A stretch of DNA of 60,809 nt from a virus: IMG/VR virus record IMGVR_UViG_3300001450_000029, positions 4,915-65,723 of that record; one strand, given 5' to 3'. The notes below the pieces were generated by a model. That model saw nothing but the letters and a program-made list of their open reading frames with translations. It did no database searches and was not told the DNA's origin. Below, one piece after another: positions 37,301 to 44,473 of this stretch; position 1 is the stretch's first letter; each line of letters begins with the position of its first letter. The position numbers and the translations under genes were made by a program.

Positions 37301-40300
37301 GATACAATTAATATATGGGATATTGTGGTACATACTGGTTTTGATAATCCACATTTAAATGGTGTTTTTCAAGTTAGTGGTATTTATACACAAACAGGTG
37401 GTGTAACAAAATATGTTGCTGTAAGAATAACAGGGTTTGATACTAAAGTAAATAATACTTCTAATGTTATTACATCTTGGTTCAATGACCCTGATGATAT
37501 GTGGCCTCTTATTACTAGGAATAGTGTTGTAACAGGTGTAGGTATTGGTAATTATGCTGTGTATGAATACACAAATAAAATATCTTCTCCAACAACATCA
37601 AATGCTAGTTATAATATAAGTGAGTTTACTTCTTCAACAGGTAGTATATACTTTGGTAGTTTTAATATACAAAATGTAAAAGGGCAACGAACAGATTGGA
37701 CTTCCGGTGATTTCCTATACAGATACAGAGAAATAGATGAAAGCAACGGCTATAAACATATATGGTTGCTATGGTCTGATATGAGAAATGACGGCAACGC
37801 AGATGCTAATGATGGAAATAATGTAAGTGATTTTGGACTTATGTTGCCTACTACTTCTAACTATAATATAGACCTCGTATTTTCAGACCAGTTTGATGAA
37901 GATAATGACAATACACCATTCACTAGTTTAAAGATAGGTGAAGAAGTGGATATATGGAATGTGGATGCTGATGCAGAACCATATAGTGGTAGTGATTGGT
38001 CTGACCTAACAAATGGTTCTGATACATCTAAAATAGCAGAATTGATAACAGGTGGTAGTAATCCTTATTCCGATTGGAAAAATAAAGGTGGGTCGTTTTT
38101 AGTTATAGATGCTAGCAGGTTCTTTAATATGAATACCGAAGCAACCAATGGAAGACCGGGGTATGAAGTAGGTGGTCTTGCTCACTTTGATGATTATGAC
38201 ATTCCTATTGCTGGTAAACCATATCTTTTAGATAATTATTGGATGCGAGCCGTTGCTAGTTATCAAAACACCGGTACTAGTTTAGATAATACTACAACAT
38301 CTAATATAGCAAACCATCCTAATCAATTTAACTTTTTAAATGATGCTACACTATTTGATGGTGATAGTATAATAGTGGACCAAACAAGTTTGGCTTTACA
38401 AGATACTACACATTTTGATTTAGGTAGCGTGGATGGTTATGGTGTAATTGTAGCAGAAACAGGAAAAGAAAGACATTTATTTGCTTTGAGATGGAATGGA
38501 GTTTCAGGTAATACATTAACTAATGTATATATTGCAGGTTATCCTGATATGAATGTTGACCCTGCAAGTATTAGGCAGTTTTTAGATGATTCAAGTAGTG
38601 AATGGAGTTTAGGAAGCAGAGCAAATATACAAGTAAAAGACCCTGCTAATACTACAACAGAAGGATATGATAGTGTTGTTGTATACAATACACCAGCCGC
38701 TTTGTATGGATTTAGGTTGCTAATGAGTATAGATGGTTATGTATCTGATAAAAATAGTGGTACATACTACGATAGTGATAAAATTAGAATGCTACAAAAT
38801 ACAGCGTTGCTAAATACATGGACTAGAAACACACACTTACCTTGTATTGCAGATATTAATAATGTACCTTTAACTAACAATATGACTACTACACAAGTAG
38901 CACATACTGGTACTGACTTTGAAGACTTTGGTACTATTACTGATATTAGAAATAATACTTTCCAAAAAGGAATAGATTCAATAAGAAGAAATAGTGGTAC
39001 TGGTTCTAGTGGTACTAATAAGATTTTTTCTAGAGTTGTTGGTAGGGATGGTATGTATGATTATAGACCTTCATTTAATTCTAATTTAACACTAACAAGA
39101 AATAATATAAAAAATGCTAATATGAAGTTAGATGCAACAGGCATAGTTACCAACATTAGAGCGTATTACGATGGTAATAAAGCGTTTGTTGATTATCCCG
39201 AAGTAAGTAATAATTCAGAGGCTAGATGGAAGATATTAGATTTATCTGCTGTAAGAAGTAAAGATGAAGCATTGGCTTTGGCAAAGAAAGAATATGATGT
39301 AAGAAGGTCAAGTGCTATGTCTGTTGATGTGATGTTAATAGGCGAAGGAACAGAAAAAGACCCTTATCTTGCTAATGCTAAATATGGTTATATTGCTGAC
39401 CCTGCTGTTGTTACATTAGAGATAAATAATAAAGAAAAGTATGCTTGTTCTTGGTCTTCATTGTATGGTGGTATACCATATCCGGGGATGTGTAATGCTA
39501 TGGATGGTATTAGTAGGAGTGATAAAAATAACGCTATTCGTACTGCTATATTTAATGATAGAACAACGCCATTATCACAAAACCTTGTTATACTTGGTTG
39601 TTCAGAAGCAGCAGGTGGAAATGGTGGATTAAGATGGACTCAAGGTACTTTAGATTTAGATTGGAGTAAAACACATGGCGGTAGTGTAACTGGTACGTTT
39701 AACGTACCTGACCCTAGTGTATCAGGCTTTGGTAATATTACTAGTGGTAGTGATAAGATAACATTTTATTATCCAGCAAATATGGATAGTATTAGTAATG
39801 CTAACGCACAAATAGAATATATTAACACATTCCCTGCAAAAGATTACTATACTAACTATGGTGCAAAAAGTATTAGTCATGCTATGCAAATAGTACATAT
39901 ACCTAAATCAACTCCTAGTGTTAGTACTAACTGGGGTTCTGAAATTAGATTTTGTATTAGTGTTGCTAGTGGGACTAATGCTGATGACGCAGAGTTTACT
40001 ATTCACGCAATAGATTATTTGTTTGCTAATACAGGTAGTGTATCTCAATTTACAGCAACATATAAATCTAATTCTTCTGTTTTAGTAAATGGTAATGGTT
40101 TTTATGAATTAGCATTTCCTTCCACTTATGGAGCAACTGCTGGTGCTAAAATGATTATATCTGTAAATACAGATTATTTAAGAGCAATACTTAGGACTAG
40201 ATGCGGAGACCAAATAAAAAATGCTAGCAACATTCCGGGTCTTAGTACATTTAGTAGTGTTGATTCTAAGTCTTTATTCCCATTAGGTATGAGAATAGAT

Positions 40301-41320
40301 ATAACAGAGGGAGGTATATCTAATGAAAGAGTTGCGTGGTATGCACCTAGATTAAATGTTGTAAACGATGTTAATTACTATCCAGCAACCAACCTAACTA
40401 TAACAGATAGTCATATAGATTTATCATCTCAAAGTATGATAATAACTGGAGTACAGTATAACAAAGTAAGACAAAATACACCTAGTCTTACGCTTACATT
40501 AGAAAGAAACGAGGCAAGATATAAGAAAACATTAGCGTCTTTATTTGCAGATGCTAAACCAACAGGAGGAGTACAAGATGGAGAAGGACAACAACACTAC
40601 ACACCATCTAGTCCTCAAGGTCAAGGTACTGTTTCTCCAAATAAAGAAGGTGGAATGAGAGATAAAGGTATTGAATTAAAGACTTTGAGCCTTACTACTA
40701 TGTCTAGACTATCCGGTGCAACTGAGTTTAAAACAGATGTTGGAAGTGCTGATGCTGAGTGGGGTGTTATAGGACAGAAAAAGATAGCAAACACTAGTAC
40801 AGCAGATACTAGTATTGATGGTTTTGATGCAATTATTACTGGTAGTGGTAGTGTTAATTGTAGTGATGGGTTTGTATTTCCCGGCACATATATAGATAGT
40901 GATGGAGCCGCTAGAACCGGTGTATCACACGAACAATCATTTTTAGTAAGAGTACCTAGTGATTCAATAGATAATTTTGTAGTATTAAAAGCACAGGCTA
41001 CTTTAGATGGAACAAAACAAACTGCTAATCAAAGTGCTGTTCTTACAATAAAGGTTGAGTCGGAGGATAATACTAATTTTGGTAGCAACACAATCACTAT
41101 CGGTTCAACTTTAACAGATAGAAAAGAATACATATTGTTTTCACAAAAAGTTAAAGGTGCTGTTGCTGGTAGCAACCTAAAGGTTACTATAACTAGAAAT
41201 CCGGGTTTAGGAACCGACACAGCATCTTATAGAGCATTAAGATTACATAATATATCTTTATCAACTAGAAGGGCTACAAACCCTTCTAAATCTAGTGCTA
41301 AAGCATTTAAGCCTTATTGA
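34364..41320 (+). CDS. Giant baseplate / tail-tip protein (2318 aa)
   Basis: It starts inside the tape-measure stop (ATGA), the position of distal-tail and tail-associated proteins. Residues about 225-405 look like a LamG-type sandwich (RIACHAMGGW...DNDQWTDIDVVLDF style). Residues about 425-525 resemble a baseplate hub segment of siphovirus tail proteins (TLTINKQINALSSVQLVISDD...LIFRDNLDRPIFWGTI). The rest is Asn/Ser/Thr/Tyr-rich beta structure with repeated sandwich-like parts. The single chain may combine Dit, Tal and receptor-binding functions. The convergent minus-strand gene overlaps its last 7 bases. Confidence 0.75.
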   Translation: MRTTTDDINVWLTGYYDDFQSCKSIADDLNAANATSTDHTITHHGNPMNGEAFNNPTFRYSFADRAQYTSYLVGSDFFSSAQLFTTTSPSLKNEGHHQWLTLDLIRNNKYDWEGRAQLQYPDSRRGTRQRFSGAAGDSYEAFVNAHDTRGVYYAPLSTIDATAGRSRVYASNAADNDGDMYEGAGSHIRVDVEGQYGTKSISLAGVLMGEQMNTSSSSRGTSTKNLYPLKSPAGKPFLVSKLFGNSTGRHRILNYDGPMQFVGLGDTFNMRIACHAMGGWADARYTLNLGYKKADGFNKSNQTFGSNPLLSIDISTSHLNYNSGNYLEIDNYTASDNNDQWTDIDVVLDFSANTYKAYADGTLVSNGAFSNNWSAGDIYGWSLDVNCAGAMSKNVGMITCIDRAALYIPVGDAIQDTNYTPINTLTINKQINALSSVQLVISDDDNRYGLTSLISSEGFTEWDMLIFRDNLDRPIFWGTISSMAHTQNPKQQTLETLFVADEKYALLDRQIPVWETGQSAFLSREGHLSLNTQIEKNYNLVKNMEDVLNTGTKKLTFNNSTIGFEDSDFTTLDNQRTSLGSSHPIQMYINEDVNGPNNAEKEWDGYDSPKYMLTDARFIFTPTTSFTYFAIDSNAHLVGSSGVSASDTIMTTFGNLLGTKTFTVSTITSMSRSGDAPDETPTSYKLLKVANPANLGLLHSNSRLCTQYQLLYTDKVHSSKKTLRFTTVSAHNLVLGSKILFGSVINPSSNNEPVSQAFLFDGGRYRIIGVPSTTTFDIEVTNMNITDTTAQNFGAAGYRLPIINESYALTYGVSDNNLHIVGKHQTDYYTAKKGGYYRNVHTRWMRDISESLWFKSKFAVISKTCHHSAGKNTIINNPVAPTLASTYSQDTATFTGISSFTTSSTTLSCDDPAIWYYNVVLGKPGILDVIDPITKRRDTVLFDGTTTPSTASLSYIQLNSGAGVSIEGSAWKNGFQVSNDTINIWDIVVHTGFDNPHLNGVFQVSGIYTQTGGVTKYVAVRITGFDTKVNNTSNVITSWFNDPDDMWPLITRNSVVTGVGIGNYAVYEYTNKISSPTTSNASYNISEFTSSTGSIYFGSFNIQNVKGQRTDWTSGDFLYRYREIDESNGYKHIWLLWSDMRNDGNADANDGNNVSDFGLMLPTTSNYNIDLVFSDQFDEDNDNTPFTSLKIGEEVDIWNVDADAEPYSGSDWSDLTNGSDTSKIAELITGGSNPYSDWKNKGGSFLVIDASRFFNMNTEATNGRPGYEVGGLAHFDDYDIPIAGKPYLLDNYWMRAVASYQNTGTSLDNTTTSNIANHPNQFNFLNDATLFDGDSIIVDQTSLALQDTTHFDLGSVDGYGVIVAETGKERHLFALRWNGVSGNTLTNVYIAGYPDMNVDPASIRQFLDDSSSEWSLGSRANIQVKDPANTTTEGYDSVVVYNTPAALYGFRLLMSIDGYVSDKNSGTYYDSDKIRMLQNTALLNTWTRNTHLPCIADINNVPLTNNMTTTQVAHTGTDFEDFGTITDIRNNTFQKGIDSIRRNSGTGSSGTNKIFSRVVGRDGMYDYRPSFNSNLTLTRNNIKNANMKLDATGIVTNIRAYYDGNKAFVDYPEVSNNSEARWKILDLSAVRSKDEALALAKKEYDVRRSSAMSVDVMLIGEGTEKDPYLANAKYGYIADPAVVTLEINNKEKYACSWSSLYGGIPYPGMCNAMDGISRSDKNNAIRTAIFNDRTTPLSQNLVILGCSEAAGGNGGLRWTQGTLDLDWSKTHGGSVTGTFNVPDPSVSGFGNITSGSDKITFYYPANMDSISNANAQIEYINTFPAKDYYTNYGAKSISHAMQIVHIPKSTPSVSTNWGSEIRFCISVASGTNADDAEFTIHAIDYLFANTGSVSQFTATYKSNSSVLVNGNGFYELAFPSTYGATAGAKMIISVNTDYLRAILRTRCGDQIKNASNIPGLSTFSSVDSKSLFPLGMRIDITEGGISNERVAWYAPRLNVVNDVNYYPATNLTITDSHIDLSSQSMIITGVQYNKVRQNTPSLTLTLERNEARYKKTLASLFADAKPTGGVQDGEGQQHYTPSSPQGQGTVSPNKEGGMRDKGIELKTLSLTTMSRLSGATEFKTDVGSADAEWGVIGQKKIANTSTADTSIDGFDAIITGSGSVNCSDGFVFPGTYIDSDGAARTGVSHEQSFLVRVPSDSIDNFVVLKAQATLDGTKQTANQSAVLTIKVESEDNTNFGSNTITIGSTLTDRKEYILFSQKVKGAVAGSNLKVTITRNPGLGTDTASYRALRLHNISLSTRRATNPSKSSAKAFKPY

Positions 41321-42030
41321 TAATCTTCTCTTACAGATATTATTCTTTCAGCCGTTGGGTTGCTAATACCTTTTACTTTAGTTAATGATTTTTTATTATT
41401 CTTTTTTAATAATATATTTCTTAAAGAACCAAACTCTTTTAGCAACGCATGAGCAGATTCTAATGAAACACCCGGAATTGTTGCTAGCATTACAGCCCTA
41501 TAATCTTCAGAAAAGTTTCCACTTCTTCGCATCTTTTTATCTGCTGCTATTGCATTATTAACTGCTAATTTAGTATGAGATGTTATTATCCATTGAACAT
41601 AGTCTTCCATAGTAGCAAACTCAATATATCTAATTTTAGGAAATCTAGCATACATATTCATTTTGAAATTACGAATAACCCCTTTCATCTTCATTATCTC
41701 TTGAGCAACCACTTTCTTACTTGTCCTACCTCTAAAGAAAGGCTTGAGTTGTGTACCATATACTGCTAAGATAGGATATTCGTAAGCATCACAAAGGTCT
41801 GCTAGTTGTTGTGTTAGGTTTCTATTACGACCTATACCTAGTATAGTACGGTATAAATCATTTATTTCTTTGGCTTCGATACCCCAAGAACCTATAACAT
41901 AATCACCAGTTGACAGTCTTTTGACCTTTCCTTTACCGTTGCTTTCTGTATCAGCATCTCCTAACCTTCCTAGTAAAGAGTGGATGAGTGCAGGGTTCTC
42001 CCTGTCATCTATATACACTACCACGTACAC
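41314..42030 (-). CDS. XPF/ERCC4-type structure-specific nuclease with HhH domain
   Basis: The 238-aa protein has an ERCC4 nuclease domain: DDRE at 8-11, GDYVI at 42-46 and a catalytic E52-x-K54-x3-D58, a variant of the usual ERK-x3-D with Ala for Arg. A C-terminal double helix-hairpin-helix (about 170-235, IPGVSLESAHALLKEFG and VKGISNPTAERI) binds branched DNA. Related archaeal enzymes cut flaps and forks during repair and recombination. The start codon is GTG. It is the last gene of the replication cluster. Confidence 0.88.
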   Translation of the reverse strand: MYVVVYIDDRENPALIHSLLGRLGDADTESNGKGKVKRLSTGDYVIGSWGIEAKEINDLYRTILGIGRNRNLTQQLADLCDAYEYPILAVYGTQLKPFFRGRTSKKVVAQEIMKMKGVIRNFKMNMYARFPKIRYIEFATMEDYVQWIITSHTKLAVNNAIAADKKMRRSGNFSEDYRAVMLATIPGVSLESAHALLKEFGSLRNILLKKNNKKSLTKVKGISNPTAERIISVREDYQ

Positions 42031-42058
42031 CGATTAATCAGTTGCTTCATAAAAGGTT

Positions 42059-43072
42059 CTAATTACCGCAATACCAACATCCGTTGCCATCACATAGATT
42101 ATTTTTCTTAAACCAAGCCGGTGAAGGGTATCGTTTGTACCTCATTAACGATTTAACAGCCTTCCTAGTTATACTAGGTTTGTAATCGGACCAATCCAAA
42201 GTACCTATAAATGAACATATTTCATCCTCTATACTTTGTGTTTGTTCTCTTGTCAAATCTTCGGGGTCTGCATACCATCTTAGTGATGCGGCCATGTGTT
42301 GACCCAACGCTACCCTAACATGATGCGGTGGATTAGAGACTTGTATAGCACGTTCTAAACACGTAGGTAGGGGTACAGTAGTGGCTAACGGTTCCGTGTC
42401 CGTAGGGAGGCTTGTGGAGCCTTTAAGAGTGGATTCTATGACCTTCTTATTGTCTCTATACCATTCTGTAAGACTAAATCTTGGGCCTAGTGGTATACCA
42501 CTAAAAGGATTTAAATGACTTAGAGAAGGGTCCGGTCTTTTTGGTATTCTATAATCGAAAGGTCGCATAGCAAATGCTCTAGCATCAATACTCACAGCCC
42601 ATCTATTTCTTTTAGGATTGTATGTATCCGGTACTCTCGCTAATTTTTCAGGATAACCTACCCCATCTAAAGATAGCAACCCACTAGCCATACTTTTTTC
42701 ATAAGTATCCAACCTACCAGCCCATTCTCTTCCTATGACTGGTCTATCGAAGAATTGATGAACATGGAAGCCCCTGCCGGTAGCAACGCATCGAACATCC
42801 CCTTCTAGTCTATTGATTAAAATAGCAACATCACTTTTCACTTGGTCCATAGTTATGTCATTCATAACATCAAAATCCCACCATGCTCTATCCATAATTG
42901 CTGAATCGTAATCGACCTTTCTATCTGTAATCATATTATCAAAAGCATAAAGACTAGTATAAGTCGATGATAAGTTTTTCAATCTAGAAACGTATTTTGT
43001 AAAATCCTCTTCTGTTAAACACAACGCTCTCTTCAACCCTATTTGTCTAGGGAAACTTAGCAACTGCATCAT
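42059..43072 (-). CDS. DNA primase, PriS-like catalytic domain fused to PriL-like Fe-S domain
   Basis: Residues about 1-215 match archaeo-eukaryotic primase: WWDFDV (paired Asp near 67-69), GRGFHVHQF with the catalytic His, and VSIDARAFAMRPFDYRIPK for the third acidic site. Residues about 235-337 have the layout of the PriL C-terminal domain: LPTCLERAI, PHHVRVALGQHMAASLRWY, and a terminal LCDGNGCWYC, which could supply cysteines for a 4Fe-4S cluster. Fusion of the two primase halves is known in a few archaea and plasmids. The start overlaps the stop of the zinc-ribbon gene (TAATG). Confidence 0.82.
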   Translation of the reverse strand: MMQLLSFPRQIGLKRALCLTEEDFTKYVSRLKNLSSTYTSLYAFDNMITDRKVDYDSAIMDRAWWDFDVMNDITMDQVKSDVAILINRLEGDVRCVATGRGFHVHQFFDRPVIGREWAGRLDTYEKSMASGLLSLDGVGYPEKLARVPDTYNPKRNRWAVSIDARAFAMRPFDYRIPKRPDPSLSHLNPFSGIPLGPRFSLTEWYRDNKKVIESTLKGSTSLPTDTEPLATTVPLPTCLERAIQVSNPPHHVRVALGQHMAASLRWYADPEDLTREQTQSIEDEICSFIGTLDWSDYKPSITRKAVKSLMRYKRYPSPAWFKKNNLCDGNGCWYCGN

Positions 43073-43227
43073 TATAACACCCTTGTATTTACTACGCCAC
43101 TATGACCGCATACAGCACAAGTAGCAACTGTAATTTCCAATGTAGGTTTATCCACATCTCCAGTTACTTGAACATACGTTTCAAACTCACCTAAAATATC
43201 ACTATCACATTCTTCACATATCATCAT
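43072..43227 (-). CDS. 51-aa zinc-ribbon protein
   Basis: A short frame fills the gap between primase and the Cas4-like gene. It has C-x2-C at residues 4-7 and C-x2-C near 37-40, with acidic and beta-prone residues between, as in small zinc ribbons. Its TAA overlaps the primase ATG and its start lies 14 nt inside the upstream gene. Coupling with primase suggests a replication accessory role. Confidence 0.65.
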   Translation of the reverse strand: MMICEECDSDILGEFETYVQVTGDVDKPTLEITVATCAVCGHSGVVNTRVL

Positions 43228-44101
43228 TAAAAGACACTCCTGCTACTTCTTCTTCACATGACATGACATAGGAACACCATTGAGGGCATCTCCAATCATC
43301 CCAATTCATACCCCATTCTTCGTTTCTAATCCTCTCAAGGAATGACTCAAAGCGGGAATTAAATGATGAGACACTTCTCATATTAACCTTTTCAACAAGG
43401 GTTATACCTGCATCCTCCCCGACCCAAACTGTCTTGTTTTTTTGTGATTGTAGGGACCTCAATAGTTTTTCACTTGTAGCATCAGGAAGAACATATATGA
43501 ATCTAGTTGCTACCTCTCCATCCATATCTTCTATAACCATACGATAGAAACATAATTCCTTTCTTGTTTTTGTAATCTTACCTGCGTTGCTATTTCCTGT
43601 CTTCAATTCTAATATTGCCAAAGTACCATCTTCATGTCTAACAACACCATCAATCATACCAGTAATAACAATATCATATTTTTCATTGTAGTATACTCTT
43701 TTCTTTTCGACTTCAACTGGAGCAAAATATTCAATACCCCATGCCTCTAATCTCTGTTGCTCCAATTCTGCTAAAGTCTCAAAGACTTCATCAGGAGGGA
43801 ATAGTGGCTTCAAATGGTGTTGGCCTTCCCATGACTCATAGAAATCTTCTAGTCCTTGATGGATATAAGTACCTCTTATCATAGCCTCACTAGCGGGCAT
43901 TCTCAAATCCTTTAGTATTACTTTATCCCAGTAGTATTGTCTAGGGCAGTATTCGTAATTCATAAAGGAAGATTTAGCAACACGCAATACTTTACCCTCT
44001 TCCGTTGGGTCATAAGAGGAGTGTTCTCTGAGCGTTTCATCGTCTGCACACTTCATACAAATATTCGTAATTGGGTGTATTACACATTCACAAGAGGTCA
44101 T
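43214..44101 (-). CDS. Cas4/RecB-like PD-(D/E)XK nuclease with Fe-S cysteines
   Basis: The 295-aa protein has the RecB-type nuclease order: SFMNYEYCPRQYYWDK, RGTYIHQGLEDFY, GMIDGVV (catalytic Asp) and ILELKTG (catalytic Glu-x-Lys). One Cys in YCPRQ plus three in CPQWCSYVMSC can hold the 4Fe-4S cluster typical of Cas4 and AddB nucleases. There are additional Cys near the N-terminus (CEC, CMKC). No CRISPR array or other cas gene is present, so a replication or recombination exonuclease role is more likely. It is ATGA-coupled to the micro-gene upstream. Confidence 0.88.
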   Translation of the reverse strand: MTSCECVIHPITNICMKCADDETLREHSSYDPTEEGKVLRVAKSSFMNYEYCPRQYYWDKVILKDLRMPASEAMIRGTYIHQGLEDFYESWEGQHHLKPLFPPDEVFETLAELEQQRLEAWGIEYFAPVEVEKKRVYYNEKYDIVITGMIDGVVRHEDGTLAILELKTGNSNAGKITKTRKELCFYRMVIEDMDGEVATRFIYVLPDATSEKLLRSLQSQKNKTVWVGEDAGITLVEKVNMRSVSSFNSRFESFLERIRNEEWGMNWDDWRCPQWCSYVMSCEEEVAGVSFNDDM

Positions 44102-44178
44102 TCCTCTTCCTCTTTTACTCGTTGTACTTTCAATTTACGAGGATTAGTCCATAATGAAGAGGGTGTTCTTCTTGTCAT
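44098..44178 (-). CDS. 26-aa coupled micro-protein
   Basis: The start overlaps the upstream stop (ATGA) and the stop overlaps the Cas4-like start (ATGA), so it is in a perfectly coupled chain. The peptide is basic in its first two thirds (MTRRTPSSLWTNPRKLK) and ends in acidic EEEE. The function is unknown. Confidence 0.45.
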   Translation of the reverse strand: MTRRTPSSLWTNPRKLKVQRVKEEEE

Positions 44179-44453
44179 TCTTCTTCCTCCACTTTGGTTT
44201 CTAAGTCGTTATTACAGAACCTACAAATCAACTCATCCACTTCCATACCGGCAACCAAAGGTATATTATTTAGTTGGTCGCAGTTAACACAGTTTACTTG
44301 TCTTATCTTTCCTCTTTCTTTTAGGTCATTAAGTAGTAATGTCGATACTAAGTTTAATTCAGCCAATACTACTTGTAATCCTTGATGTACGCTTAACAAA
44401 CCATGATTCATAGAATCAATGTCCGTAGTCAATTCTTCGTTGCTTTTACTCAT
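44175..44453 (-). CDS. Zinc-ribbon protein, leaderless start
   Basis: I place the start at ATG 44453 because GGGTTTATATG on the minus strand (44485-44475) lies 26 bp before it; a longer frame to 44534 would run through this box. The 92-aa product has a helical N-terminus and a C-terminal zinc ribbon (C-VN-C and C-RF-C pairs), ending in an acidic tail. It begins a short operon with the micro-gene, Cas4-like nuclease, zinc ribbon, primase and XPF nuclease. Confidence 0.65.
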   Translation of the reverse strand: MSKSNEELTTDIDSMNHGLLSVHQGLQVVLAELNLVSTLLLNDLKERGKIRQVNCVNCDQLNNIPLVAGMEVDELICRFCNNDLETKVEEEE

Positions 44454-44473
44454 AGTCTTTCCACACACACTCT

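Noticed and set aside
43214-44101. Part of a CRISPR-Cas system (Cas4)
   Set aside because: No CRISPR array, Cas1 or other cas gene is visible; neighbours are replication genes.
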